Origin: Okapia johnstoni
Taxonomy: Eukaryota > Chordata > Mammalia > Artiodactyla > Giraffidae
Direction: 5' to 3'
DNA length: 64,000 nt
NCBI GenBank assembly: GCA_024291935.2
Contig: CM044317.1
Location: 18,498,230-18,562,229 of the forward strand
The notes under the pieces were generated by a model, which worked only from the letters and a program-made list of their open reading frames with translations, made no database searches and was not told the DNA's origin. How positions within the stretch are numbered: position 1 is the stretch's first letter; every line of letters starts with the position of its first letter. A program made the position numbers and the translations under genes. Shown here in pieces: positions 22,760-35,104 of this stretch.

Positions 22760-23520
22760 ATGGTGGCAGAGACACCTAGTTGACCACCCCAATAGCTAGT
22801 CTCCTTTTTCTTTTTTGGTAATGGCACTCATTTCACGCAGGGGTAATGTATTCCATTAAGGGCATACAAGTCTCAGCCTGTCTAAAAGCTTGGTGTGGCC
22901 ATGTGACTATATTCTGGCCAAAGGATTATAACAGCCAGTGTTAATGTGCTAATGTGAAATATAAGAGCCAGTATAAATGTGATTTCTGAGTTGACTGAGA
23001 TCACTTAGCTGGGGTTTGTGCTCAGTCACTCAGTCATGTCCAACCTTTTGAGACCCCCATGGACTACAGCCCACCAGGTTCCTCTGTCCATGGAATTTTT
23101 CAGACAAGAAATACTAGAGTGGGTTGCCATTTCCTATTCCAGTAGATCTTCCTGACCCAGGGATCAAACCCTTGTCTCTTGAGTCTCCAGGATCGGCAGA
23201 TGGCTTCTTTCCATTGCACACCTGGAAGGTCCCTGAGCTGGGGAAAGTAGTCCTTTTGTCTTCTTGCTGATCTAACTACTGCCATCCCATAATGACGCCC
23301 TTTTAGACCTTGACATAGTGTAAGGAAGGATGTTACATGCTGACAATAGTGAAGGATAAAAATTGAAACGTGGATTCTTGATGGCTCCGTGGAGCCATCA
23401 TACCTAACTCTGTTTACTTCTGGATTTCTTTTATTTAAGAGGGGGGAAAAAAACCAGTTTTATTTGATTACAATTATGTTATTTTGGAGTATCTCTTACA
23501 CAGCTGACCCTAACTAATAA
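22760..23520 (+). repeat. Old LTR-like or MER-type element, interrupted by a Bov-tA
   Basis: GGTGTGGCCATGTGACTATA, TGGCCAAAGGATTATAACAG, GGAGCCATCATACCTAAC and the tail ATTATGTTATTTTGGAGTAT resemble ancient mammalian ERVL-MaLR/MER elements. The family is uncertain. Confidence 0.4.
23015..23235 (-). repeat. Bov-tA SINE
   Basis: Reverse copy with an 8-bp target duplication, AGCTGGGG, at 23007-23014 and 23236-23243. A small insertion is present in the head region near 23180-23215. Confidence 0.88.
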
Positions 23521-23689
23521 AATTTCCAGAGACTACAAATGGTTTTCAGAGACTAGAGATAAGTACATGCAAATTCCAGGAAAAACCCTCCTGACACATT
23601 CAATAACAATAATTCTTGTCAAATTACCTTAAGTTTTTTGGCCTTGGTATCAGATTAGATTTCACCTAATAACCAACATTTTGGGAAGA

Positions 23690-23880
23690 CTTACTGCTTG
23701 CTGTTTTAAATCCCTTACGTATATTATCTTTTGTAATCATCACAACAGGTACTTTGAAAAACCCCATAAAGCAAATGATAAAACAGAGACAGAGAGGTTT
23801 AAAAAACTGATCCAGTGGAACACGGTAGAAGACAAGATACACACTCAAGGAGTCTGAGAATAGAGGCCATTATCTTAGCT
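23690..23880 (-). repeat. MIR SINE, diverged
   Basis: ATCATCACAACAGGTACTTT, AAACAGAGACAGAGAGGTTT and ACACTCAAGGAGTCTGAG follow the reverse MIR order. Confidence 0.5.
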
Positions 23881-24395
23881 CGCTTACTGCACTGTCTTTC
23901 AGGGGCAAGACACAGATAACAAGTGAATTTTAATTTTAGTGCATTGGATACAATCTCATAAAAGCAGGGTGGAGAAATGATAGATGGCCATTTAGATAAA
24001 TTCAAGATGCCCAGTCAATGTCATCCTGGAAGGAAGTGTCCCGGTTCTTGTCAAGGTATCTTAATGCACTTCTGTTTAAGAATTTTATTAATGGCTAAGG
24101 CCGTATCAGGTCTATTTATCAAATGTGCAAGAACTAGCCTGGAAAGGAGAAGATTCATGAAAACATGGGAGGTCTCATCAAATATTTATTCTATAATTTT
24201 AGAGCTTTAGCAGCCTCAGAATCACCAGTCTAATGCCTTTCAGGAATGGTGGGGATGCAAAGTGGCTACAGTATCTATGGGGACACTCTTTTGAAATTCT
24301 GCAGTATTTGATAATATTCTGATAAGTTATATATTTACTCCTTGACCCAGAAACTCCACTTCTATATTATTAACAAGATACACTGGTGAAAATAA
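23881..24395. other. Intergenic DNA, no gene recognised
   Basis: No recognised element. Confidence 0.4.
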
Positions 24396-24430
24396 AAACC
24401 AACCAACCAACCAAACAAACAAAAAACCCA
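24396..24430. repeat. (AACC)n/(AAAC)n simple repeat
   Basis: AAACCAACCAACCAACCAAAC followed by A-rich sequence. Confidence 0.75.
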
Positions 24431-24498
24431 AACAAATGTAAGGGCACAAATTCACAAAGCTATACTTTGTACACTAGTTACATACAACCTAATTTATT

Positions 24499-24696
24499 TG
24501 ATGTCTCAGATGATAAAGAATCAGCCTGCAATGCAGGAGACCTGAGTTCAACCTCTGGGTCCGGAAGATCCCTGGAGGAGGAAATGGCTACCCACTCCAG
24601 TGTTCTTGCCTGGAGAATTCCATGGACAGAGGAGCCTGGCAGGCTACAGACCATGGGGTTGCAAAGAGTTGGACACAACTGAGAGACTAATACTTC
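24499..24696 (+). repeat. Bov-tA SINE
   Basis: GATGTCTCAGATGATAAAGA, CCTGGAGGAGGAAATGGC, TTGGACACAACTGAGAGAC. The head is diverged. Confidence 0.88.
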
Positions 24697-24959
24697 AGTT
24701 AATTTAAGAAATAAAATTGTAAGGAAAAAATAAAAATTAGATGGACAGGGGAATCTGTAAATTAAAAGAGACTTAACCTATTGTAAGTATAGGGTCTCAT
24801 TTGCTTTCTGATTCAAACAAGTAGAAAGAAAGAGGGAAGAGAGATTGGGGGGATGGGGAGAATGCACAGGCTGGTGAAATGTGAGCACTGCATGTATAGT
24901 TTAAGATATTTAGGAATTATTTGTTGTTACAAAGTCACAGTCTTTATATTTTAGAGAAA

Positions 24960-25200
24960 CTGTGATTCATTATGGATAGTTTTATATGATGTCTGGGATT
25001 TGCTTCAAAACAAATCCAGGGAAGAGGGAAACTGGATGAAGAACAAGATGAAATAAGATTGATCACAAGTTGGGTGCTATATTTACAGCTAGGTGTTAAT
25101 TATGAAGGCATTCATTGTTCTGTTACATCAGCTCTTATACATGTTTGAACTTTTTCATAACCAAATGTAAAAGTTAAACTATATTTCTCAATTTTAAATA
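24960..25200 (+). repeat. L1M-type LINE 3' end
   Basis: ATACATGTTTGAACTTTTTC followed by ATAACCAAATGTAAAAGTT resembles the ends of old L1 elements. Assignment is tentative. Confidence 0.35.
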
Positions 25201-26179
25201 AAATATTTTAACGTGTTAAAACTTTTTCCTCTTGAAATGTACAGATGCAGCTCTTGAAGAAAAGAAACTTGCCAAGAAAGAAAAAAAGAAATCAATAGCA
25301 AAAACACATTTGATTTGAGGCAGAGCTAAGGAGAAAATTTGGGGCTCCAGAAAATTATTTTAGGCTCTTTGTATTTTATGGTTGACTTTCAGTCAATGGG
25401 CAGTGATGTCAAAGGCAGCATACTGTTTTCTGATTGATTACTTATTGAAGTAATCAATCAAGGTTATACAAAGGTATATTTTGACTCTAAAATAACAAAA
25501 AATTTTCCTCCAATTGAGGCTATTGAGAGAAAAATTTTTGCCACGTTTTGGCTAGCCCGGGTCTGGTTGAATACACAGGTTGAGACTTGATGTCCACCTG
25601 TTAGGGATGCTATAAAGAGAATTCCTGTATCAGCTTGGAGGCTACATTAGATGAATTTGAAGATCCCTTCCTACTTGCTGATGCAATAATTCTATAATGA
25701 GATGATCCTTCTTGATTCAACACATAACTCATAACTCTTGCTGGAGGGCTGGCATGTGCTGTGGGGAGCATTGGTACCTGATTGGAAAGAAAAACACTTG
25801 ATTTTCAGGTACAGACTGATGCAGTCCTTCACAAACCAAAAACTTAAAGACTCAAATTATTAATGTGAATAATTGAAGTTTTAGTCATTTGGGTTTTAAT
25901 ACATATATTTAATTCCTAGAAAGTGTAAGGTGTTTGGCCACAGATGAGAAAGGCCCTGGTCCAAGTGCTGAGTGCCCAAATGGGTTTGATACCTGTGACT
26001 TCTCCTTCCCCTTCCCATAACTTGTTTTACCTGCATGGAAATCTGCTCAAAGACAAAGTTCTATTACTCACCTTGAGTGCTAAGTGTGAGTTGAAAGCAA
26101 CATGTCACCATTCCCAACCATTTTTTAAGCTTTATTTCTAACTGGAAAAAATATACTTATTTAAAAAATAATTCCTGAT
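25201..26179. other. Intergenic DNA, no gene recognised
   Basis: No recognised repeat or exon. Short frame only at 25944-26141. Confidence 0.4.
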
Positions 26180-26475
26180 AAATCAGAAATGAAGGAGGAG
26201 ATATTACAACTAATGCCATAGACATATAAAGGATCACAAGAAACTGCTATGAACAATTATGTGCCGACAAACTAGACAATCTAGAAGAAATGGACATTTC
26301 TAAGAAATGTCAGGAAAATTTCCTATAAATCTACAAACTTCCAAGACTGACCAATAATGAAACAGAAAATCTAAACAGAATGATGATTAGCAAACAGATT
26401 GAATCAGTAATTAAAAACTTCCCAACAAACAAAAGTCCATGAATGAATGGCTTCACTGGTGAATTCTACCAAGCA
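26180..26475 (+). repeat. Old L1 ORF2 fragment, left part
   Basis: The broken plus-strand translation resembles L1 ORF2: LTNNETENLNR, KNFPTNKSP, GFTGEFYQ. Stops are present. The element resumes at about 26993 after a younger L1. Confidence 0.75.
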
Positions 26476-26992
26476 GTGGATAAGGAAGCTGTAGTACATA
26501 TAGACAATGGAATATTACTCAGCCATTAAAAAGAATACATTCAAATCAGTTCTAATGAGGTGGATGAAACTGGAGCCTATTATACAGAGTGAAGTAAGCC
26601 AGAAAGAAAAACACCAATACAGTATACTAATGCATATATATGGAATTTAGTAAATCGGTAAAGATAACCCTGTATGTGAGACAGCAAAAGAGACACAGAT
26701 GTATGGAACAGTATTTTGAACTCTATGGGAGAGGGCGAGGGCGGGATGATATGGGAGAATGGCATTGAAGCATGTAAATTATCATATGTGAAACGAATCG
26801 CCAGTCCAGTTTTGATGCATGATACAGGGTGCTCGGGGCTCGTGCACTGGGATGACCCAGAGGGATGGGATGAGGAGGGAGGTGGGAGGGGGGTTTTGGA
26901 AGGGGAACACATGTACACCCATGGTGGATTCACATCAATGTATGGCAAAACCAATACAATATTGTAAAGTAAAAAAATAGATAAAGAAAAAA
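26476..26992 (+). repeat. Ruminant L1 3' end nested in an older L1
   Basis: GACAATGGAATATTACTCAG, GAGGTGGATGAAACTGGAGC, CAATGTATGGCAAAACCAAT and an A-rich tail identify a 5'-truncated ruminant L1 3' UTR. The 145-codon minus-strand frame across it is antisense noise. Confidence 0.85.
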
Positions 26993-27600
26993 AAGAATTA
27001 GTAATAATTCTTCTCAAACTCTTCCAAAAAATAGAAAAGGAAGAAGCATTTCCAAACTCATTTTAAGAAGCCAGAATTACCCTAATACCAACCATACAAA
27101 GATATCACAAAAAAAGGGAAAATTACAGTTCAGTATTCCTGATGTCCACACTTAGCCAAGGTGATCTACAGATTCAGTGCAATTTCTATCAATATTCCAA
27201 TGGTGTTTTTCACAGAATTAGAATAAACACTACTAAAATTTTTATGGAACCACAAAAGACCCCAAATAGTTAAGGCAATCTTGAAAAAGATGAACAAAAC
27301 TAGAGGTATCACACTCCTTGATTTCAAACTATATTTCAAAGCTATAGTAATTATAAACAATATGGTATTGGCATGAAAATAGACACATAGATCAGTAGAA
27401 CAGAATAGAGAGACCAGAAATAAATCCATGCATATATGGTCAATTAATTTATGACAAAGGAGTCAAGAATATACAATGGGGATATGACAGTCTCTACAAT
27501 GAATGGTGTTGGGAAAAATGGACAGCCACATACAACAGAATAAAAATGAACCAGTATTTTATACCCTACAGAAAAATTAACTCAAAATGGATCAAAGACT
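26993..27600 (+). repeat. Old L1 ORF2 fragment, right part
   Basis: AATTCTTCTCAAACTCTTCC continues the ORF2 sequence broken at 26475. It then runs through GTATTGGCATGAAAATAGAC to AAAATGGATCAAAGACTT, where a BovB begins. An internal deletion is likely near 27135-27150. Confidence 0.75.
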
Positions 27601-28111
27601 TGATAGCATATTAAAAAGCAGAGACACTACTTTGCCAACAAAGGTCCATCTAGTCAAGGCTATGGTTTTTCCAGTAGTCATGTATGGATGTGAGAGTTGG
27701 ACTATAAAGAAAGCTGAGCGCCAAAGAATTGATGCTTTTGAATTGTGGTGTTGGAGAAGACTCTTGAGAGTCCCTTGGACTGCAAGGAGATCAAACCATT
27801 CAATCCTAAAGGAAATCAGCCCTAAATACTCATTGGAAGGTCTGATGCTGAAGCTGAAATTCCAGTATTTTGGCCACCTGATGCAAAGAACTGACTCATT
27901 GGAAAAGACCCTGATGCTGGGAAAGACTGAAGGCAGGAGGAGAAGGGGATGACAGAGGATGAGATGATTGGATGGCATCGCCAACTCGATGGACATGAGT
28001 TTGAGTTAGCTCTGGGAGTTGGTGACAGACAGGAAGGCCTGGTGTGCTGCATTCTATGGAGTCGCAAAGAGTCGGACATGACTGAGAGACTGAATTGAAT
28101 GGAACTGAACT
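27601..28111 (+). repeat. BovB LINE, 3' end
   Basis: A plus-strand frame of 121 codons is open from inside the preceding L1 through [12 protein letters not shown] to TEGRRRRG, followed by the 3' terminus GACTGAGAGACTGAATTGAA. 5'-truncated. Confidence 0.9.
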
Positions 28112-30739
28112 AAGTGACATGAATCTCATCTCCATTCTACATGGATTATTTTTGATCTAATTCTCATAGCCCCTACATTTCAAGAGATAGATATAAAGAT
28201 CAGATGGATATTACAGGAAAATTGGATTGTTCTGCAGTGAGTGAGATATGAAAAAGCCTTTTCCAAACCAAGCAGTAGACAGAATTGTCATAGTAACTTG
28301 TGTTTCAAATAAAATGCTTCATAGATCAGAGGTGACACTGCCTTTTGTAAAGTGTGAAATTGGTCGTTCTGTTGGGCAGAATGAGGATCAAAAAAGGAAA
28401 AAGAGAGACTACACATAGTTTACTGTCTATTTATTATGTTATGATCTGCCTCAATTCACAAATATCTACCAATACCAATATCTATAGATACAGTGATAAG
28501 ATTCTTTGAGAGGCTACATATTTACTATATTTTCATGCTTGGTCCAGAGCAAATCTGGTTTGAACCTACAGATAAATCATCTCCAGCTCTAGAATGCTAA
28601 AAGGTTGACTTTAAATAGGCACCTGCTAGATTTCCAGTGTGACAGTTGAAAATGTCTTGTACTTATTACTCAGTTATGTTTCCTCTTTTACACTTCAGGC
28701 TATATATTGTTGCACCCTTGACACTGTTTTTCAGTTTACTCTTCCATCTTCCTTAATCATTTTGGCACCCAACTCACAATTTTGCTCCTTATGTTCTGCC
28801 AAGATCCCTGGTGTCCCAGTCAAGTCCATGGCCATTCCAGCACCTTACACTTTAGCACATAACCACTTTGTATTCAAGTTTTACAATATATAACATATTA
28901 CATAAAATTTTATATAAATATATAAAAATAATTTTTATCCCTCTGAACACTGTAAATATAACAAACTTTACATTTCCCATACACAGACCATAATGTTGTA
29001 CTGCAAAAATATAAGCATAACCAATATTTGCTGTGACCCAGCGTGTGTTGGGGACAGCTTTTATCTTGCTCTCACCCTTCTTACCATCCCTGTCACCTTG
29101 AATCCTCCCTAGGGTCTAGCATCTCTCATGGCTATGATGGTAGAAAGAGATTTATAAATGTAATCAGGCTGCAAAGAAGATACACTTTTAGGAAAACTCA
29201 TGAGAAAACTGGCAGGGAGCCCATCTCAGTGCAAAATATCTGCTTATCCCTTTGTCTCTGCTCTACAGACCAGATCACTTCAAGGGATCCGCCCTCTTTG
29301 CCAGTCTCCCAACTTTCAAAGGCCTCTCTCCAACAGTAGACCAGATACCCAGTAACTCACCCAGGGGCAGAGGTAAGTAGAGGAAGCCGTGATTGTTATT
29401 TACTTATTTATTTTTGAAAGGCTATAAAAGGCTTCTAGAAAAGGGTATGCAGGGTGAAGACTGGGGATGTTCTCTGTGAAAAAAATGGGGCTCAGTAAGG
29501 CCCTTTGACCGTGTATGGAGCTAGAGGGCAGGTTGGAATAGGTAAGAGAAGTCATTTCCAAATCGCCATCATTTTGTGGACTTTGAATGTATTATTAAAT
29601 ATTATTAAAGATCCTCTATGATTCCACATAAATCATACAGCTTACAGGTGAATCTTTAAGTCCCATGGCAAGCGGTGAGTGTTGGCAGTATACTTAGGAA
29701 TGGTACAATCTCAGGGTCTAGGTGAAGTACAACTTTGGATGAGAAAGGACTGGAAAAGGGAAAGGAGTCATTTCCAGAAGAAGGTGCTAAAGTATGGCTC
29801 TGGGCCAATCTGTTGAGAACCAATTTACTAAAATTAACTTCATGAATGACCTTCTGATTCATGAGGGTTTTGCTTAAGTGTTGGTATAGTTCCTGCCACT
29901 ACCTCTGCCTCTCCTTGACCCTGCCTCTGAACTTGACCCTGCCTCTCTAACAAAGCAGCCTGGGTAAAACTCTGAGACAGGGCAAAGGAAAGCACAGCTG
30001 ATGATAAAACTAAAACTTTTTAAATATTCTCCCCAATTTGGCCAACTGAGCATTTGACAAGTTGTTTTGGATAAATTGCTTTTCAGTGCAAGTTGGTGGT
30101 TCAGCCAATGAACTTGCTTCCCCAAAGTAGGATTATTTCCTAATCGTCCCTTTCTTTCCTAGCATGGGTTTCTGTCTCTTTCACATTCAGTTAAGATAAA
30201 CAGAGATGAGATCTGCGAAGACATGCACGCCCAGCTACGCACAGACGCACACCATGAGATGACATGTGCACGCCTGGATGTACAAACCAGTCATAAAATC
30301 AGAAAGACTTCTCAAAGGTCAGTGTGTTCCCCACGGCTACAATCTTGCCTGATTGTGATGCAAAATTACCGGAATTCTTGTGTTTAGTCTTTCTGACCAT
30401 GGTGGGATTTTAGTTATTAAAACTGAGTAATCAAATTTAAGAATTATCCCAGCCTGGATCCCCAGGCACAGTCCCCCTCTAATTTTCCTGGCCGTGAATC
30501 TCTCCCACTAAAGGATCCTTAGTCTCTATCAAAGCATCTGTCTATGCAATGTCATCAAGTCTCATGTGTCTTAAATGCCAGTGTCTCCCACTGCATGTCC
30601 CTTGATTCGTCAGCTTCTATACACTCCTTTGTTGCTTCCACTAGACTCTAAGTCTGTTGGAAAGGTCCTTAAAGGAAATCTGAGAAATTCAAAAGAAAGT
30701 GGCAGAGGAATGCCAATTAGAAAAAACAACAAAATACTA
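28112..30739. other. Intergenic DNA, no gene recognised
   Basis: About 2.6 kb, the longest stretch on the left side without a young SINE or LINE. Short frames at 28639-28893 and 29043-29339 lack recognisable domains. Confidence 0.4.
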
Positions 30740-31310
30740 GTAGTACCTGTATAAATGGCAGAGCATAAAAAAGGAACTATACCTGTGTTGGCTCATAATT
30801 GTTGGTGAATGTACAAACTGGCATCATGTTTCTGGAGGGCATTTGCAAATACACAAACTGAGTGTCTTAAAATATCCACTGATCTTCAATTTCTCTTCCA
30901 GGATTTTTCCTAAGGAAATACAAATGTACATAAAGATTATTATCCCAGTGATACATACCATTGTAAAGAATGGAAATATCTTGAATTTCCATCCCTATGG
31001 GATTAACTGAATATATTACACTACATTTATATGATATATGATAAAGAATATTATGCAGGTATTAAAAATGATCACAACAAATTGAGGAAAATAATAGATT
31101 TTTAACCAGTGTGTATAGTATCATAATGCTTTTTATAATAACATACACAACATTAGGGGGGAAAAGACCATTAATTCATATACTAAATTAAATGACAGCA
31201 TTTATCTCTAGGTTAAGGGAATATGGGTGAATTTTATCCTCTTTATTTCTAGAACTATATTTTCCAAACTTTCTACAATTAAGATGTTTTCAATGAAGTA
31301 AGCTTGGTTT
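30740..31310 (+). repeat. L1M-type LINE 3' UTR
   Basis: AAAGAATATTATGCAGGTAT, then CTCTAGGTTAAGGGAATATG and TTCCAAACTTTCTACAATTA, match the order of old L1 3' ends. Confidence 0.5.
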
Positions 31311-32306
31311 TGATCTCTTTCTTATTTTTCTTTAAAAACTAATTTCATGGTTTTCCTATATGGAAATAATTAAGAAAAGAAAGAGATTAAAAAGGCAGCT
31401 CTAGTTCCTTACTAGAAAGAACTACATAATACTTTTTCTCTCCCTTTTAACCGGTATCTTTTTGTAGAATATGGTATCAAAAAAGATCATGACACATTTG
31501 AGGGAAATTAAAAACAAAATACATGTGCATACACACACACGTGTGCATGCTCACCTTAAATGGTAAAATAGCAACAAGATGCAAGCGATTTCAGAGGAAA
31601 ATCAACCGATATTCAATTTCCTATTCCTTCTCTAAACTGCCTGATAAGCCCAGTAAATTTGAGAAGGGATGAATTTCCTTTCTCCTTCCCATTTAAAAAT
31701 AAGCTGTAACAGTATGTCTTATATTATGTGACTTTTACCACAATAAAAAATATTAAAACAAACAAACCAAAAGAAAAAAAGACATCAAGCTGTATTTAAC
31801 GCAGCAGCAAGGTCTGAAGCAAGGCGCTGGTAGGACCCCTGGCTGCTGGATGAGTGGATAGAAAACGCTGAGCAAAAACCATTGCCGCACAGCGCACATC
31901 AGGCGCCCTGCTCGCTTGCGATCAGGGCACAGAGAAGCTGCTCACCGAAGGGTCCTATTATCATTTGGTCTTTAAAAAAAAAAAAATTAGGACAGTCCTT
32001 TTTGGAAAACAAACAGGAACACTGAACTCGTGTCGCCGGTTCACAGGCAGCTGACAGCTGTAGGCAGCAGCAAGTCAACCAGAAGAGCTACTGAGCCGTT
32101 TCCAGGGTTTCATGGGAAGGAGGATGAGTCCCGAGAGCCCGTCCCTCCCTCTGGGGAAATGGGCGGCTGGGTCCCCAGATGCGCCTCTCTCCCGGAGTCC
32201 CACCCGCGTCAGCATCGCCAGGCCGGGCGGTCACCCGGCCAGAGCGTGCGCTCTCCGGTTGCATAACCGTCCCGCGCGGCGGTCTCCCGCCCGCGCGCTC
32301 GTCGGA

Positions 32307-32321
32307 GGCGCCCCCTGCTGG
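32307..32321 (-). promoter_or_regulatory. Predicted CTCF binding site
   Basis: The minus strand reads CCAGCAGGGGGCGCC, which fits the CTCF core consensus CCASYAGRKGGCR at every position. It lies inside the CpG island. Confidence 0.6.
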
Positions 32322-32359
32322 ACAGACAGGAAAATGACAGTCTCGTTGACATCCCCTCT

Positions 32360-32431
32360 TCAGTTCAGCTCCGTCGCTCAGTCGTGTCCGGCTCTGCGAC
32401 CCTACGGACTGCAGCACGCCAGGCCTCCCGG
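32360..32431 (-). repeat. BovB-derived 3' terminal fragment
   Basis: CAGTTCAGCTCCGTCGCTCA through GCAGCACGCCAGGCCTCCC, about 70 bp, unusually rich in retained CpG. Confidence 0.7.
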
Positions 32432-32600
32432 TGGACATCCTCTGGCCCCAGGCTTTCTTCAGCAGACCGCGTTTTCTCACTGTGCTCCACCAGAAGCGCG
32501 TCGACTGCGGAGAAAGAGAAGCGATGAACCTTCACCCCGCAGCACAAAGCATCCACTGGAGCATTAGTCCGTAGACAGTTTCCGTGGGAGGAAGGGCTCA

Positions 32601-33000
32601 TTCTCAGCAGTTTCTTCACTTGGCTTCAGCTCTTGCCTTAAGCTGGAACACTGGAGGACGGAGAGGCCGGGCCTCCCTCTGATACAGCCTAGAAGGGGCC
32701 AGGCAGGATTTCTTAGTGTCCAGGGGAACCTGAAGGGACAGAGTTGCAGCTTTCTCTTGCCTTTAACTCCTCATCGTATCACAGAAGCAGAAAGACCTTC
32801 AGACCACAGGGACGTCCTAAAGCGGCTTTCTTTTCCCCTTACTCCAATCTGGGCAAACTATTTGTCCCTTCTGTCAGTCACAAAGGTCTCCCTAGAATTG
32901 TAAGCTGTTGCCCTCACCCAGGTATAAGAATATCAGAAGAGTTCAATCTAGCCTCTTAATCATCTCTTTTAAAGTTTTATGACCACTCACTTGGGTGGGC
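32601..33000. other. Intergenic DNA beside the CpG island
   Basis: GC content falls back toward the local average. No element recognised. Confidence 0.4.
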
Positions 33001-33193
33001 TGTTGTTGTTCAGTCCCTAAGTCCTGTTGGACTCTTTGCAACACCTGTATCCTTCCAGGCTTCTCTGTCCATGGGATTCTCCAAGCAAGAATACTGGAGT
33101 GGGTTGTCATTTCCTTCCTTCAGGGGATCTTCCTGACCCAGGATCGAGCCTGAGTTCTCCTGCATTGCAGGCAGATTCTTTACAGCTGAGCCG
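33001..33193 (-). repeat. Bov-tA SINE
   Basis: TGTTGTTGTTCAGTCCCTAA, CAAGCAAGAATACTGGAGTG, TGCATTGCAGGCAGATTC. The head end is truncated. Confidence 0.88.
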
Positions 33194-33491
33194 TTGTAAC
33201 AGCACACAATTTCCCATACCCTGTATGTTTTCCCTGAAGGAAGGTGGCATCGTTATTGCTCAGCTGAGAAAAGGTTAATGATATTGTCATCTTCCCTCTG
33301 CATAGCTTGTGATTGATGTGACACGTTTCTCACCGGAGCTGTGGCTAAAGTGCGGCTGGGCTGATCAGAGATGATGGGACCAGCAGGGTTGTGCTGGAGC
33401 AGGACGTGGGCCCCCAGAGTACTCTCTGAATCTTTTAGGCAATTCTTGCCATTTAATCTCGGTCCAAGTTACTTATGCTGCTGTCTTCTCA
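33194..33491. other. Intergenic DNA, no gene recognised
   Basis: No recognised element. Confidence 0.4.
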
Positions 33492-33669
33492 TGGTTCTCA
33501 ATCGTGACTGCACTTCAGAATCACCCAGGGAGCTTTTAAAAATCACTGACACTCATGCCCTGAAATGATTTAATTAGAATCTCTGGGAAGTAGAGCCAAG
33601 GTATCTGTATTATTTTTTTAAGATTCTCAGATGACTACAAAGATCACCAGGGCTTAAGACCACTGCCTT
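33492..33669 (+). mobile_element. MER5-type hAT DNA transposon remnant
   Basis: TGGTTCTCAATCGTGACTGC, CAGAATCACCCAGGGAGCTT, TTAGAATCTCTGGGAAG and a terminal TTAAGACCACTGC. The ends are imperfect inverted repeats, as in non-autonomous MER5 elements. Confidence 0.6.
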
Positions 33670-33768
33670 AGTCTTTATCTTCCCAGCTTGTAGGACATGA
33701 TGTTATACAAAATGGGAACTCAGCAATGTTTGATGAATGAGTGAGTGAGTGAGTGAATGAATGAAGTC
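33670..33768 (+). repeat. L2-like 3' end with (GAGT)n/(GAAT)n microsatellite
   Basis: Ends AATGTTTGATGAATGAGTGA and expands into a GAGTGAGTGAATGAATG repeat, as L2 termini often do. Confidence 0.5.
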
Positions 33769-35099
33769 TGAGAAGGGCAAATACAGGTGTATACTCCTTT
33801 ATGACAAATATGCTAAAATGTTGTGGTTACTGAATTATACTGATAGTAGATCAAACAATAAAGGCAGACCCAAAACTAGGTGTGGAAAGCTCCAAAGACA
33901 GGCTTAAGGGGATGGGTCTGGTGGTTAATACTGAAGAGGAAAGCCCTGAAAGTGTATATTGTCAGTATTTGTCTAGTAAAATCCTCTCTTTCTCCTTGGA
34001 GGGTAAGGGCAACAGGACAGGAAGGAGTGGGAGAGAGAAGAATTTGAAATCTCACAGCTGATTAGAAAAAGACGAGGGTGGTGCTGCCTGTGTTTAAGGG
34101 AGTCAGTCTGGCAGAAGCCCTTGCTGAGCACAGAGCACATGGAACCTGGGGTGCTTGGGTTGGAGGAAGTAGAGAGCCAAGTGGGTGTTTAGGGAGCAGG
34201 ACACAAACCCATCAAAGAGACGCAGGGGCAAGAGTACACATTTGGAGAGTCCAGGCAAGTCCAGTCTCCCTCCCAAACTAGACAGTGACCTTCTTGAGAC
34301 CAGGAGCAGTATCTTTCTCAGACCTGTTCTGAAAAGTTTCTAATTTCTCAAATATGTGGGAGTGGGCTTGGCTTCTCAAGTGACTGCAAGCAATAGGGGA
34401 ACTGACTGAAAAATTACAGACAGAGTCAAAATTCAGTGGGATTGTGTAGGGGTTAAAATTCAGGCAGTGAAGAGTGGGGCAAGTGCATCACTAGAGAAGA
34501 GCCAAGTGCTTAAGAAGGAAAATGGGTCTCAGGCAGGACAAGGGTGGCCCTCAGGAACTACATCTCCAGGCTGGCAGCTGATCAATTTTCCTAAACAAGC
34601 AAGGCTATTTCTTTTTTTCATTTTCAGATTCTTCATATTCAAAATAGAATTAACAGCGTAGAGTTTCTCTTTAGGCTTGGGGCAGAGCAGTGTGTCTTAG
34701 GACTGACTTTAGAATGATCTGCTTCATAATTCTGAGGAAATCATTCTCTCCCAGAGAATTCCAAATACATCTGGTTTATTTAATGCAATGGAGTTGGTAG
34801 TTAAACGTGGAGACTTTTAGGTAAAAGTGGAAGGAAAAAGTTCTCTTCCCATTCTGGGATGAGGGAGGGGGCTTTGGTGAGGTCTTGGACACTCACAAAC
34901 ATTCCGTGGCTTGGCATTCAAGAGCCTTGTCCAGTCTAATCATGACATGATCCACTGTATGATACAAACATGAACACTTAATTTAAAGCATCTTCTTTCT
35001 CCCAGCTTGGGCCTCAGCCAGGCCTGTAAGAGCCAGAGGGACAGCTGAGAACCTTGGAGCCTGCTCACTTGCTAGCTGCTGTTATTTGAAGCCTACTGA
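33769..35099. other. Intergenic DNA, no gene recognised
   Basis: About 1.3 kb with no recognised repeat. Short plus-strand frames at 34078-34281 and 34467-34661 have no domains. Confidence 0.4.
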
Positions 35100-35104
35100 G
35101 TTTA

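Larger units (their letters stand above)
31800..32600. promoter_or_regulatory. Orphan CpG island
   Basis: CpG-rich sequence in otherwise AT-rich DNA. It is densest at about 32145-32310, with runs such as CCCGCGCGGCGG and CCCGCGCGCTCG. It carries a CTCF-type motif and a small BovB fragment. Open frames on both strands (for example plus 32112-32567, 151 codons) are expected in GC-rich DNA and show no domain. It may be the promoter of an unannotated non-coding RNA or a distal element. No splice structure could be established. Confidence 0.6.

Noticed and set aside
26580..27017. 145-codon minus-strand frame with hydrophobic stretches
   Set aside because: Antisense of a ruminant L1 3' UTR; no family resemblance.
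32112..32567. 151-codon and 130-codon overlapping frames in the CpG island
   Set aside because: GC-rich DNA has few stop codons; both strands are open, part is BovB-derived, and no domain is visible.
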